Virus record (IMG/VR): IMGVR_UViG_3300037635_003893
Span: 1-25,561 of that record
From: a virus
Length of the DNA stretch: 25,561 nucleotides
Strand: one strand, 5' to 3'
The notes under the pieces are model-generated. The model searched no databases and had not been told where the DNA came from. It worked only from the letters and a program-made list of their open reading frames with translations. Below are positions 1-9,800 of this stretch, piece by piece. The first letter of the stretch is position 1, and every line of letters starts with the position of its first letter. The translations under genes and the position numbers were made by a program.

Positions 1-3000
1 AGTTTCAAGAATTCAACTTCAGAGATGGTAACCGTACCCGTGAAGGTGATGTTACCAGTTCTGTTTTCAATTCTTGCGAATGTACCAACTTTAAAGTCGC
101 CTAGTTCATCAGTACCAGAAACATATACACGACCATACTGTTCAGAAACCTGTTCATTTGCTTCAATTTTAACCCCACCATTTTCTGGAAGGGCATTGTA
201 ATCATTTCCCGAACCAGCAAATTCCCAGGTATGAGAAGAAGAGTTAACAATAGATGGTCTGTGTAGTGCAATCTCTTCTCCTAAAAGAACACTGGTTGCA
301 ACTGCCTGACCAGTAGACTTGTCAGTCATATCCATTGCTCCACCAGAACCATCATCTAGTGTTAGTAGAGCACTGAAAGGAGGACCGACTGTAACTTCTT
401 CTACAACATCAATAAAATATTCAATGTCGGTATTCGTATTTGTAAAATCATCAAACTTAATAATATAGTGCTCTAGTGGTTCTCTACCTAAATTAGTAAT
501 TCTTAGTTTTGTTCTTCCTGTTGGAGTGGAAGTTACCTGAGATACTGTTGCTCTTGTATAAGTTCCTGCATTTGGATCACCAGTACCAGAGTCAAATATA
601 TACGCTTCTTCACGGAAACCTGTTCCCCTTAAAGCAAATGTACCAAAGTTGGTAGCGGAGTTTGTAACTGATGCATATCCTCCAGTCTCACAAAGAATAC
701 CATCTTGACAGAAGATAACGAAGACAGAAACTAACTGAACATAACCATCATTGATAACTTTATATCCTGTACCACCAAAGGAGACAATCGTGAATGCCGC
801 AGCAACCATCGACTTACCCTGATTAGGGAACGATGCTGTTCCGTCCAACTCAAGACCAGGGAAGGGACAGTTAGGTTGCTTAACTTTATTACCATCAATT
901 TCAGCACCGCCACCACCTAAGAAGGAGATAACAGATGCATTCTGAGTATATGGCGATGCTTCAATAATAGGATAGTCATCGTAGTCAGCACGAATAGTTA
1001 CCTTAACATTATTAAAATCAGTAAGTATGCTATCTGCTTCTTCTCTGATATTAATGCTGTCATATAGTATTCCAAATGTTTGTGATGTAGCACCAGGAAG
1101 AACACTACCAGCAAGGATATCATCAAATAAATCTAACGCTGTAGTAATAGAAGATGCAACATTAGCACACAGTGGAGTTGGTGTGTATAGAAGAATATTC
1201 CAATCTTCAAACTTAGGAATTGGAGATGTGAGTGCTACAGGATCATAGATTAAAATAGTTCCATTTGCTTTGGCACTTACAAATGTATGTGCATCACCAG
1301 AAGCAGATCCTGCATTACCAACATTAACAGTTGCGGTAGTATTACCACCATTAGAACTTACACTGAGAATTTGATAACTTTTTCCGAAGTTAGAATCAAA
1401 TCTTTCTGGACTTGGGTGGTTGCCACTATTGCAACTGAATGTAATTGCTTCTTCAGAGAAAGCAATACGATCACTGGTTGTTAATGCTACAGAAGGATCA
1501 GTGAAGGTTACAGTTACTTGACCACTAGTGCTATTATAAGTTGCTCCAGATGGAGTAACACCAAACGCTGTTCCATCAGTCCAGTTACGCATTGCATCCA
1601 TTGCGTACTCTTTTACGCGAGTAAATGCATAACGAGTTTCAGCTCTTTGAGCTTCTGGAATTCCAGTTAAAGTGACTCCACTGAAATATGATTCTGCAGT
1701 AGATACAATACCATGGTTTCCACCAAGTACTAAGTCTCTAATTAAACCACGAAGAACAATTTTGATATCTCTACGACATTTTCTTTCATGAATATCAGAA
1801 AGATTTAGTGATGGATATTGTTGTTTTGTATCAAGGTATGCTTGGTCTGCAATAAGATCTTTGTTTCTTGCAATTAGATATGCTGCATCAAGATATGTTC
1901 CAGATGCATTGTTTGAAATAATATCAACCCATAGGAATGAAAGAGTATCTAATGCAGCAACAACATTTGCACAAGCAGGACTTCCTGCAGTAGTTGTAAT
2001 TACTGTATCATCAAAGTACCTTGTTAAAGCAGAATACTGTGGTGAATAAATTGGTTCTCCAACAGTTCCTAATCCTGTTCTCCAATTTCTAATAGCATAG
2101 GTACAAATTTCTCTAGCATATTCAATTGCGCGAATATTCTCAGCAATTTCATCTTCTACAAATGCAATCTTACCATCAATAATATATTTTGAAGCAGCAT
2201 CAATTACATTATAGTTTGTTCCAAATTCTAAATCTCTAATAACAGCATTGACAAAGTGAATGATATCTTGACGGCATTGATCATCGCCATCAGTTCCTGT
2301 GTTATTTCCTGAAGTTGGAGAACTATATGAAGGATATAGTTTTTCACCAGCAGCACAAGAGATCAACAGATCTGCTAGTTTCACAGTATCATCTTCTGCA
2401 AGACCAGCAAGAGGAGTTGCAGTTGTTATAGTTCCAACGCCAGTTACTGCAGTATCATACAAAAAGTTCGATACATTAACAGTACTGCCATTAAATGATA
2501 CTGTACCACCACTAACATATGTGTTTACATGATCTAATGGTCCTAAGAAAATATCGAAACTAGATCCACCAACAGATAGAGCATTTGTTGCTGATCTTAC
2601 AAATGTGTGTACAGATTGTGGCAAATGCTTAACCGCGTTTGCAGTTGCACCAGTAAAGTTATGTGGTGATTGTGGAGAATGTTGAACTGCATTTGCAGAT
2701 GCACTTACGAATGTGTGTGCATATTGCTCACCAACAGGAGATGCACCAACATTGATTGTAAATGTTCCGTCTTGACGATCGATACCATTTGTTGCAGCAC
2801 TCACAAATGTGTGAGTACCTGTATAAGAAGAAGATCCTACATTAATATCAAAAGTATTTGTAGTTACACCACTAATTTCCAACCAGCGACCTGATGGGTA
2901 ATCGTATCCAGCACGGGGATATGATTTTTGAGCAACATTACCATCTAGATCACAAGTGTATGTTAATGAATCATCGGCAATCTTGACATAATCCCCATTT

Positions 3001-6000
3001 GCAAACCCGTGGCTTGCAACAGTAAGAGTTACAACACCAGTTGATGCATCATATGGGGCATCACTTGCTGTATGTTGTGTTGAACCAACAGCGGTGATAG
3101 CAATAGATTGTTGACCATTATATGGGTCAACCCCAGGACGGGGGTAAGAATGCTGAGATGCGTTTCCATCCTTGGTGCATGTGAAAGTTAAGGAACTATC
3201 AAGAAGAGTTACATTTCGTGCAACTCCAAGACCATGTTGTCCAACTGTAAGAACCATGTCGCCAGTTGCAGCATCATATGCGGCATCAGTTGGAGTAAAC
3301 TGCTTATTGGGACCAGAGATACCTGCATTGATTGTGATTGTATTTGCACTAATTGCAGTAATAGGCATAGACCTACCTGCAAATGGATCGATGCCTGGAC
3401 GAGGATATGTCTTAACAGTTTGGTTACTGTCCATTGAACAAGTAAAGCTCAATGAATTATCATCAATCGTAATTCCTTCGCCAACATCTAGTGTATGAGA
3501 ACCAATAGTTAGTTCTAATGCTCCAGTAGCAGGATCGTAAGTAGCACCAGATGGAGTGAACTCTACATCAGGACCAGATGCACCTACATTAACGGTGAAT
3601 GTATTTGCAGTCTTTGATGTAATTGGTAAGGACTTACCACTAGCATACTGATCTGTATCAGGTAATGCATGTTCAGTTTTATTGCCATCCATCGTACATG
3701 TAAATACGATAGATTCATCTGTAATCCTGATACCATCGCCTTCACTAAGACCATGATTGTTTACTGTGAATACAGTATCACCAGTTGCAGGATTATAAGT
3801 TACATCAGTTGGAGTAAATTGTGCTGTTGGTGTACCACCAATGTTGAATACTGAATAATGATCTGTCTTAAATTGATCATTAATTTTACCAACAACTTCA
3901 TCAGCAATAAACTCTCTGTTATTACGAAGGAAAGTACAAGCATCCTGAAATCTTCTATCTACAGGAGTTGCAACTGGGAATGTATTTGGTGAGTTTAGTA
4001 GAGAAAGTGTTACTGATTTTGAGAAAGACTTAACTACAGCAGTAGATCCTGGTTGGAAGTTTGCATCATTTGTGCCAGGTACTTTTTTCGGAATAACAAA
4101 TCTTCTAGAACGACCATCAGCATCTTCCAGAACTTTGTAAATTCTTTGTTTGCCATTTAAGTAAGATAAATCTGGACCTGAAGTTGGAAGACCCTCAATT
4201 AAAATTTCTTGACCTTCTTTGAAGTCATGTGTATTGTCTCTACCAACTAATGCGTTTGTGTAGAAAACGAGACCACCAAGATCTTCTGCATTTCCAAACT
4301 GACCAAATTGGAAACCACCAGTAGCAATACTAGGATCTCCTTGTAAAGAAAAATCAATTCTAGAAATAGGTAATGTAGATGTAGTATCTTCGTCAACCGA
4401 TACAACTTCTCCTTCTGCTCTAATTGACTTAATTGCAACTGAGTCAAATTCTTTTGTGACAACTGTAATCTCTTCACCTGAAGTGATTGCTATAGATTCT
4501 CCAGTTGATGACCATCCATTAGTTGCTAAAATAGGTGCAAAAGTTACTTTATATGGAGATGATGTACCAACACTAACAACTTCGTAATCACCAGAAATAA
4601 CTTGACCACTAGCAGTACCAGAAGAAGCAGTTAATCTTACAAAGAAACCAGGGGAGATTTCATTAATTGGATTGCTAGTAAACAGTAAAGAATTCTGTCC
4701 ATCTGTTTCAGTTGCTGAAGTTAAAGAAGGATACGTAGTTCCTGATGGGGTAGCAGAAATATTATATTCAAATTCCTCACCTTGTAAAAAAGAACCACTT
4801 AGCAATTTAATATCAGCATTACCATTTTTAAATGCATCATTTCCAGTAGTGCTATTGAAAGATACGGAGGTAACTCTAGCTCTTGCACCAGTGTTACCAC
4901 CTTTTAATAGTCTTCCAGCAGTAAGATCTGTTAGACCAGTGTTATTGCTAAAAGTAACATTGAATTCTTCTGGACCAAAAATTTGATGACCAATCGGGAA
5001 GTCAACACCAAAATCTCCGTTAACTTCATTATCAATATAAATTCTTTGCTTGTCATCAAAGACCATCGCAAAATCCCAAGTTGCGACAGAATCACCAATA
5101 GAGTCAATTTGGTCTCTATATGTTACACCAGTAACATAGTTCTTGTCGCCAAATTTGAAAATATGCTTTTTGGGATTAGCAGGTCTGATGATTACCAGAC
5201 GCAAGTTATCACCAACAACAGATGCATCAGGTGGTAGAGAGATAGGATTATCTTCTACATAATCACCACCAGAAACAATAAGTGTTTCTTTAACACCAGG
5301 TGTTGCCCATGCAAGCTGTGCCGCTTTCTTAATTGTTCTAACTGGACTAACTGCAGAACGACCATCGTTCAAATCAGAACCAATTTGAGAAGACACATAG
5401 ATTCTACCACCAACATCATTTGTTGCTAGGTTTAGAACATATTCAGTAGTAGCAATCTTGTCTGATCTATCACCAAGTAAAGGAGTAATAGAACGAGGAA
5501 AGATACCAGATTCACCAGTTTCTTCATACTTAAAGTTATTAGAGTCAACAACTCTAAAACCAATATGTTTGAAATTAACTTCCCCGTTTATTTCAATACC
5601 ATCCAGATGCTCTGGACCATTAGGACCAGTTTGTCCCGAATTGGTTGCTTGGTATACATTATTACCGAACCATCTATAAAGGTCTTTTTGAACAATGACA
5701 TTAGGAGACCATGGGGTTCCTGTGTTGTTCATGAAAGTCTTTAGGTTTGGTGCCCTAAAGTTGGGATCTGGAGTAATGAAGTTTTCAATATCCAGGTTTA
5801 GAATTCTCGCCGTATCTGAAATGATAGAAGTAGAAGTTCTAATAGCACCATTAATATCAAGTTCAAACTCTACAGTATCAAGAGTAGAAGATGCGGTAGA
5901 TCCTTGACCGCCACCATCACTAATGGTGATTCCAGGAGCAACTGCATATCCACTACCAGGATTGTTGACAGCAATAGTAGTAACTCTTCCGTTAAAGATA

Positions 6001-6287
6001 AAAGCAGAAGCAGTTGCCTGTTCTCCACCAGCTGGTGGTGCATCGATAGTAACAGTTGGAGTAGATGTATATCCAGTTCCCCCAACATCTACGGTAATTT
6101 TATCAATTTTTTGTCCCGTTCTATTGATACCTACACGCGGTAATTGCGTATTCGCATCAAGTTCGGTTCTAAGAATTTCTCTTTCGTTAGAACCTGTTCC
6201 ACCTCTAATTGTTAGTTCATTATCACCGATGAGTTTAGGGTTTACGCCCCTAATTTTCTCTTTGTCGGAATTAATATGAAAACTCAT
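1..6287 (-). CDS. Giant virion structural protein, 3' end beyond window (at least 2,095 aa)
   Basis: The frame opens at ATG 6285-6287 (protein start MSFHINSDKEKIRGVNPKLI) and appears to stay open to position 1, so the C-terminus is missing. I recognise the start as a virion structural protein of marine T4-like cyanophages; its exact place in the particle is unknown to me. Visible parts in order: two GxGYT repeats (about residues 65-125); a W...NVYQA module (about 190-242); a stretch at about 303-433 (DLNDGRSAV, then SGGDYVEDNP and GDNLRLVIIRP) resembling the start of a beta-helix; a helical DACTFLRNNREFIAD segment (about 777-805); four tandem FTC modules; two more helical CRRDI-type repeats; a diverged fifth FTC module; and a final TDELGDFKVGTFARIENRTG segment. 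The late-promoter-like octamer 37 nt upstream supports this start, although no strong Shine-Dalgarno is seen. Family membership is fairly sure; a receptor-binding or baseplate-rim role is inference. Confidence 0.88.
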   Translation of the reverse strand, partial: MSFHINSDKEKIRGVNPKLIGDNELTIRGGTGSNEREILRTELDANTQLPRVGINRTGQKIDKITVDVGGTGYTSTPTVTIDAPPAGGEQATASAFIFNGRVTTIAVNNPGSGYAVAPGITISDGGGQGSTASSTLDTVEFELDINGAIRTSTSIISDTARILNLDIENFITPDPNFRAPNLKTFMNNTGTPWSPNVIVQKDLYRWFGNNVYQATNSGQTGPNGPEHLDGIEINGEVNFKHIGFRVVDSNNFKYEETGESGIFPRSITPLLGDRSDKIATTEYVLNLATNDVGGRIYVSSQIGSDLNDGRSAVSPVRTIKKAAQLAWATPGVKETLIVSGGDYVEDNPISLPPDASVVGDNLRLVIIRPANPKKHIFKFGDKNYVTGVTYRDQIDSIGDSVATWDFAMVFDDKQRIYIDNEVNGDFGVDFPIGHQIFGPEEFNVTFSNNTGLTDLTAGRLLKGGNTGARARVTSVSFNSTTGNDAFKNGNADIKLLSGSFLQGEEFEYNISATPSGTTYPSLTSATETDGQNSLLFTSNPINEISPGFFVRLTASSGTASGQVISGDYEVVSVGTSSPYKVTFAPILATNGWSSTGESIAITSGEEITVVTKEFDSVAIKSIRAEGEVVSVDEDTTSTLPISRIDFSLQGDPSIATGGFQFGQFGNAEDLGGLVFYTNALVGRDNTHDFKEGQEILIEGLPTSGPDLSYLNGKQRIYKVLEDADGRSRRFVIPKKVPGTNDANFQPGSTAVVKSFSKSVTLSLLNSPNTFPVATPVDRRFQDACTFLRNNREFIADEVVGKINDQFKTDHYSVFNIGGTPTAQFTPTDVTYNPATGDTVFTVNNHGLSEGDGIRITDESIVFTCTMDGNKTEHALPDTDQYASGKSLPITSKTANTFTVNVGASGPDVEFTPSGATYDPATGALELTIGSHTLDVGEGITIDDNSLSFTCSMDSNQTVKTYPRPGIDPFAGRSMPITAISANTITINAGISGPNKQFTPTDAAYDAATGDMVLTVGQHGLGVARNVTLLDSSLTFTCTKDGNASQHSYPRPGVDPYNGQQSIAITAVGSTQHTASDAPYDASTGVVTLTVASHGFANGDYVKIADDSLTYTCDLDGNVAQKSYPRAGYDYPSGRWLEISGVTTNTFDINVGSSSYTGTHTFVSAATNGIDRQDGTFTINVGASPVGEQYAHTFVSASANAVQHSPQSPHNFTGATANAVKHLPQSVHTFVRSATNALSVGGSSFDIFLGPLDHVNTYVSGGTVSFNGSTVNVSNFLYDTAVTGVGTITTATPLAGLAEDDTVKLADLLISCAAGEKLYPSYSSPTSGNNTGTDGDDQCRQDIIHFVNAVIRDLEFGTNYNVIDAASKYIIDGKIAFVEDEIAENIRAIEYAREICTYAIRNWRTGLGTVGEPIYSPQYSALTRYFDDTVITTTAGSPACANVVAALDTLSFLWVDIISNNASGTYLDAAYLIARNKDLIADQAYLDTKQQYPSLNLSDIHERKCRRDIKIVLRGLIRDLVLGGNHGIVSTAESYFSGVTLTGIPEAQRAETRYAFTRVKEYAMDAMRNWTDGTAFGVTPSGATYNSTSGQVTVTFTDPSVALTTSDRIAFSEEAITFSCNSGNHPSPERFDSNFGKSYQILSVSSNGGNTTATVNVGNAGSASGDAHTFVSAKANGTILIYDPVALTSPIPKFEDWNILLYTPTPLCANVASSITTALDLFDDILAGSVLPGATSQTFGILYDSINIREEADSILTDFNNVKVTIRADYDDYPIIEASPYTQNASVISFLGGGGAEIDGNKVKQPNCPFPGLELDGTASFPNQGKSMVAAAFTIVSFGGTGYKVINDGYVQLVSVFVIFCQDGILCETGGYASVTNSATNFGTFALRGTGFREEAYIFDSGTGDPNAGTYTRATVSQVTSTPTGRTKLRITNLGREPLEHYIIKFDDFTNTNTDIEYFIDVVEEVTVGPPFSALLTLDDGSGGAMDMTDKSTGQAVATSVLLGEEIALHRPSIVNSSSHTWEFAGSGNDYNALPENGGVKIEANEQVSEQYGRVYVSGTDELGDFKVGTFARIENRTGNITFTGTVTISEVEFLK
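1265..1540 (-). repeat. Diverged fifth FTC-type module
   Basis: The minus-strand translation reads TPSGATYNSTSGQVTVTF, then ITFSCNSGN, SYQILSVSSN, VNVGNAGSASGDAHTFVSA. The order of elements is the same as in the tandem copies 1.3 kb upstream, but the YPR loop is lost. It is separated from them by the helical repeats. Confidence 0.6.
1570..2400 (-). repeat. Two helical CRRDI-type repeats in the leftmost gene
   Basis: Two predicted-helical segments share a layout. One reads YPSYSS, CRQDIIHFVNAVIRDLEFGTN, then AREICTYAIRNWRTG. The other reads YPSLNLSD, CRRDIKIVLRGLIRDLVLGGN, then VKEYAMDAMRNWTDG. The second is introduced by DAAYLIARNKDLIADQAYLD, which resembles DACTFLRNNREFIADEVVGK further upstream (about 3870-3960). 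They alternate with the beta modules, so the gene switches between helical and beta-rich blocks. Confidence 0.65.
2570..2835 (-). repeat. Short HTFVSA-type repeats following the tandem modules
   Basis: Immediately C-terminal to the fourth tandem module, the minus-strand translation repeats a short phrase: HTFVSAATNGI, HTFVSASANAVQHSPQSPH, NFTGATANAVKHLPQSVH and TFVRSATNALSVGG. This looks like repeated duplication of the module's last strand, giving roughly 18-26-residue units. Confidence 0.65.
2790..3840 (-). repeat. Four tandem 75-85-aa FTC/SYPR modules in the leftmost gene
   Basis: Translated on the minus strand, four successive units share a pattern: F/YxxTxxxYxxxTGxxxxTVxxHGL, then an S-L/I-xFTCxxDxN core, a YPRxGxDP-like loop (degenerate in the first copy), an IT/ISxxxxNT strand and an NVGxSG end. 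The cores lie at about 3700, 3440, 3185 and 2955, so the period is roughly 230-260 bp. Each carries one conserved cysteine in the core. The copies are diverged enough that DNA identity is modest, so the duplication is old or selected for variation. Confidence 0.8.
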
Positions 6288-6324
6288 GGTGCTGTCGTAT
6301 CCGTTTGTCTTTTTTCCTAATTAT

Positions 6325-6332
6325 TATTTAGC
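6325..6332 (-). promoter_or_regulatory. Late-promoter-like GCTAAATA before the leftmost giant gene
   Basis: The minus strand reads GCTAAATA in the 46-nt gap after the 166-aa gene, 37 nt before ATG 6287. The octamer is identical to the one upstream of the 2,723-aa gene and lies in one of the few true gaps in the cluster, which argues against chance. The rest of the gap is A-rich with no terminator-like hairpin. Confidence 0.5.
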
Positions 6333-6333
6333 A

Positions 6334-6834
6334 TCAAGCCCATTCAATACTAACAACTTGAGTGGATGCTGCCCATTTAATATTCTCTACAGTACCTGCT
6401 CTAGTAGTAGTATAACTGAACTGATTTGTGCCACCAAAAGGTGCGATATCCCAGGTTTCTCCTGTTGGAATATCATCTTTAATAATAGTAAGCATGGAGG
6501 ACAACACTGTAGTTGCTCCAACACCATTGCAATATAATGCGCTTTCTATTTTTGCACTATACACAGATCCTGCGGGATTAACCGCAAGAATGTGTCCAGT
6601 AATAAAACTTACTGTACTATCTTCTATTGGAATTTGAGTTCCTACATTATCCAATTCTAAAATGGTGGTGTTGAGACCTCTTAGAATATAATTGGATGTT
6701 TTACTATCTCCATAGAAACTATTTTTAATTTCTAAAGAATTAGCATTCTTTACATCATACAGTTCGTTAATCAGAGTTTTATCTGATACCGAAAATCCAC
6801 CAACAGAATCAAAATTTTTATTAACTGATGCCAT
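6334..6834 (-). CDS. Short tail-fibre-like virion protein (166 aa)
   Basis: The protein starts MASVNKNFDSVGGFSVSDKT, resembling the N-terminal cap I associate with many cyanophage fibre-like proteins. Here that cap leads into a compact body instead of a long shaft. The C-terminal half (about residues 95-166) contains ETWDIAPFGGTNQFSYTTT and ends VVSIEWA, and looks like an all-beta terminal domain. There is one cysteine (YCNGVG) and no signal peptide or membrane segment. The start lies 2 nt after the stop of the 1,717-aa gene, with a weak AAGAGA purine stretch inside that gene's end as the only ribosome-binding candidate, so the two are probably translationally coupled. A small fibre, fibre tip or trimerising adaptor is inferred from context. 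No enzymatic motif is visible. Confidence 0.8.
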   Translation of the reverse strand: MASVNKNFDSVGGFSVSDKTLINELYDVKNANSLEIKNSFYGDSKTSNYILRGLNTTILELDNVGTQIPIEDSTVSFITGHILAVNPAGSVYSAKIESALYCNGVGATTVLSSMLTIIKDDIPTGETWDIAPFGGTNQFSYTTTRAGTVENIKWAASTQVVSIEWA

Positions 6835-6836
6835 TT

Positions 6837-9800
6837 TTATCTCTTATAGATGTTTACGGTTGTGCTGATAATAATATTATCTCCAGTAGTTAATCCACTA
6901 TCTGCAGTCAAGTTTAATCTGATATTATTTGAGGCGTTAAAATCAAATGTGGAGGAGAATTGTTCTGCTCCAGTTTTGACATTACCAAAATCAGTAAACG
7001 AAATATCAGTCCCATTATCAATAACAGTATACTCAACAAGTTCTTTATCACCTGTTGTAGTATTTAATGCTGCAACAGTTACTTTGCATCCAATAGCAAT
7101 AGATGGATCATAAAGAATAATTGCTCCTTGATCTACTGTACCTTTTGTAAAGGTAATATCACCAGTAACAATTTTATAATCAGAAAGTTCAAATTCTTTC
7201 AGGTCTCCATCAAAAATTTTAACTCCATTATAAACACCCGTTCCAAACCCAGTATTCAAGAATACATCTCCTTGATCATCTAGTCTAATAACAGGATCGT
7301 TGTTGAGACCAGAAGAAACACCAAGATCTAAAAATTGCTTTGATGTAAAGATAAAAGATACATTGGAATCTGTATTATCAATTGTAGTCGCATTATTATC
7401 TAGAGTGATGGTATCAGCATTAATTGCTAAAGTCTCTGCCCCAGGAACACCTGCAGCAGAAACATTAATTGTATCGATGCCCGTAAACTCAAGTCCATTG
7501 ACTGACAATCTTACTGTTTCTGTATTTGCATTGAAGAAGAATAATGTATCCTCATCTGAACCAGGAGCAGTTTCTGCTTTGATTAAAGTATCTTGGTCAG
7601 AGTCTTTTACTCCTCCAAGGGAACCCCATTGTGCTCCGTCATAACCTTCAAACTGACTATCAGTAGTATTAAATCGAACAGAACCTTGAACTGCTGCTCC
7701 TTTCTGGTTAACATCACCAACAGGTAGTACAAGTGAACTAGTAGAACTAATTACTGTTTTCTGACCAGAATTTGGTTGTAGAATTAGATCATCGGTATCT
7801 GTCGAAATTGTATTCTCAGAGAACCTTAACTTTTGATTGACTACTAATGATGTACTATCAGTAGGTCCAATTTTAACTTCTGTAATCTCTTCAAAAGTTA
7901 ATGAATCAATAGATGAAGCAACCCAAGTTAACTGAGTAGTACCATTTGCTGATGTTCCTGTAGTATGTGTTGGTTGATTTCCAGTGGATGCTGTAGTACC
8001 CGCACCACCAACCGCAACTTCATAAACATTTTGCTTATGCTTTAAATAATCTCCTTCTGCTACAACAGTATTGGCAGACCACTCAACATAAAGAGGAGCA
8101 AGTGTATTACTAGAACGAATTTTCTTAACACTAAAAAAGTCTAAGTATGATGGAGTTACTTTTGCTGTATTAACACCATCATTGTAAAAATATAATGTGT
8201 TATCATTTGCACCAATAGATGCTTCTGCTAGGATATATGTGTTGCCATCTAAGTCACGAACCCCACCTAGGGAAGACCACGAAGAAGATGATGCACTATA
8301 TCCTTCATATTGATTTGTTTGTGTGTTAAATCTAATTGCACCGTCTTGTGCGATTGGTGATGCAGGTCTTGTAGCAGTATTTCCAGAGGGAATTACAAAA
8401 GCAGTATCACCTAAAGTTTTAGCAACACGGTTTGCAGCAGGTTGCAGTAAAAGATCTTCACTTCCTAAAGTGGCAATTGTTGCATCTACAATTGTTAATT
8501 TTGTGTTGGAATTAAATTCCTGTGTAGATTTAATAACACCAGAAGTTGTGATATTTCCAGTGCTATTTTCAACACTCATTGAAGATCCAATATTAATATC
8601 AGGACCATTAATTGCAATAGCACCACCAGAAATAGTAAGACCAGTACCAGTTCCAAACACAGTTGCATTTACATTAGTTGTGTTAACTACTGAGGCATTT
8701 ACATTACTGCTAGCAGTAATATCAGTATATTGACCAGTAACTGCATTAACACTATTGGTAGTTAATTGTCCATTTGTAATATCTGCTTTAATGATGTCAA
8801 TAGAACCTACAGCAATAACATCAAGTGCAAATCCAGATCCAAATGTTTTTGGATTATTTGGATCTATTGCTATTGAAGCTTCGTTTCCAGGAGAACCACT
8901 AGCACTTGCATATGCAGGATCTGAATTATTAGAATAATAATATAATGTTGGTGTTGTAGAAAGAATCTTTATTGATATTTCTCCAGGACTTTCTGATACA
9001 CCTTCTTCAAAAGCATATCCTCTAAAGTCAATAACAACAGAACCACCAATTGTTGGTGCTTTGTCAAATGTAATTGTTGTAGCGTCAACGACAGAAGCAA
9101 CTTTGGTGTCTGCTTGTAATGTAGCACTACCACTATCTAATGTAACTAGCATTCCTGGTACAATACCAGTACTATCTGAAACCGTTACTGATGTACTACC
9201 TGCAACTAGTGTAGATGATACATTGTCAATAAATCCATTTCCATGAATACCACCTGGAAATTCCGAGAATCTGAAACTATGTCCAGACATGGAAGCATCT
9301 GATACATCAAACTTGTAAGTGTTGCCAACAAAAAGTGATATGTCTGGGTTAAATACTTGACCAGCACCGACATCAATCAAATAACCAAATCTTCCACCCG
9401 TAGCAGAAGCAGTTAATGAAGTATATTGTGGAGATGTAGATCCTGAAATAACAAATATGCCATTATCAAAATAATTTCCTTCATCAACAACAATAGAAGT
9501 AATAAATCCAGCACTCTCATTGACTTCTCTAACTTGAGTTGCTGTAATATCTGTAACACTATCAATTGTTAATGTAATGTCATCTGCTGGTGTTGCACCA
9601 CCAACTAAGTTTCCAGCAATAGTTAGAGTTTCTCCAATTGCATAAAAGAATCCAACTTGATCTGGGAAGGCATTGGAAACATTACCAAGAGCATCTCTGC
9701 TGACTGTTACCGTTTCTGAATTACCACTTCCACTGTTGGTTATGGTTGCTAGACCAGTGTATGTTTGAGTTAGATCTTCTGTAAATGTAAGATCTGCAGC

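Noticed and set aside
2570-3840. CRISPR-like repeat array
   Set aside because: Repeats are in-frame protein modules of about 75-85 codons with diverged DNA, not short identical repeats with unique spacers.
5904-6279. Overlapping plus-strand open frames near the start of the leftmost gene
   Set aside because: The minus frame encodes the recognisable MSFHINSDKEKIRGV start and GxGYT repeats; the plus frames have no supporting signal.
6288-6333. Possible transcription terminator after the 166-aa gene
   Set aside because: No GC-rich stem followed by a T-run is present on the minus strand. The A-rich gap is better explained as promoter and leader.
8323-8733. Plus-strand open frame of 136 codons
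   Set aside because: It is antisense to the duplicated fibre module of the 1,717-aa gene. Its hydrophobic composition follows from the complementary codons, and there is no promoter or start signal.
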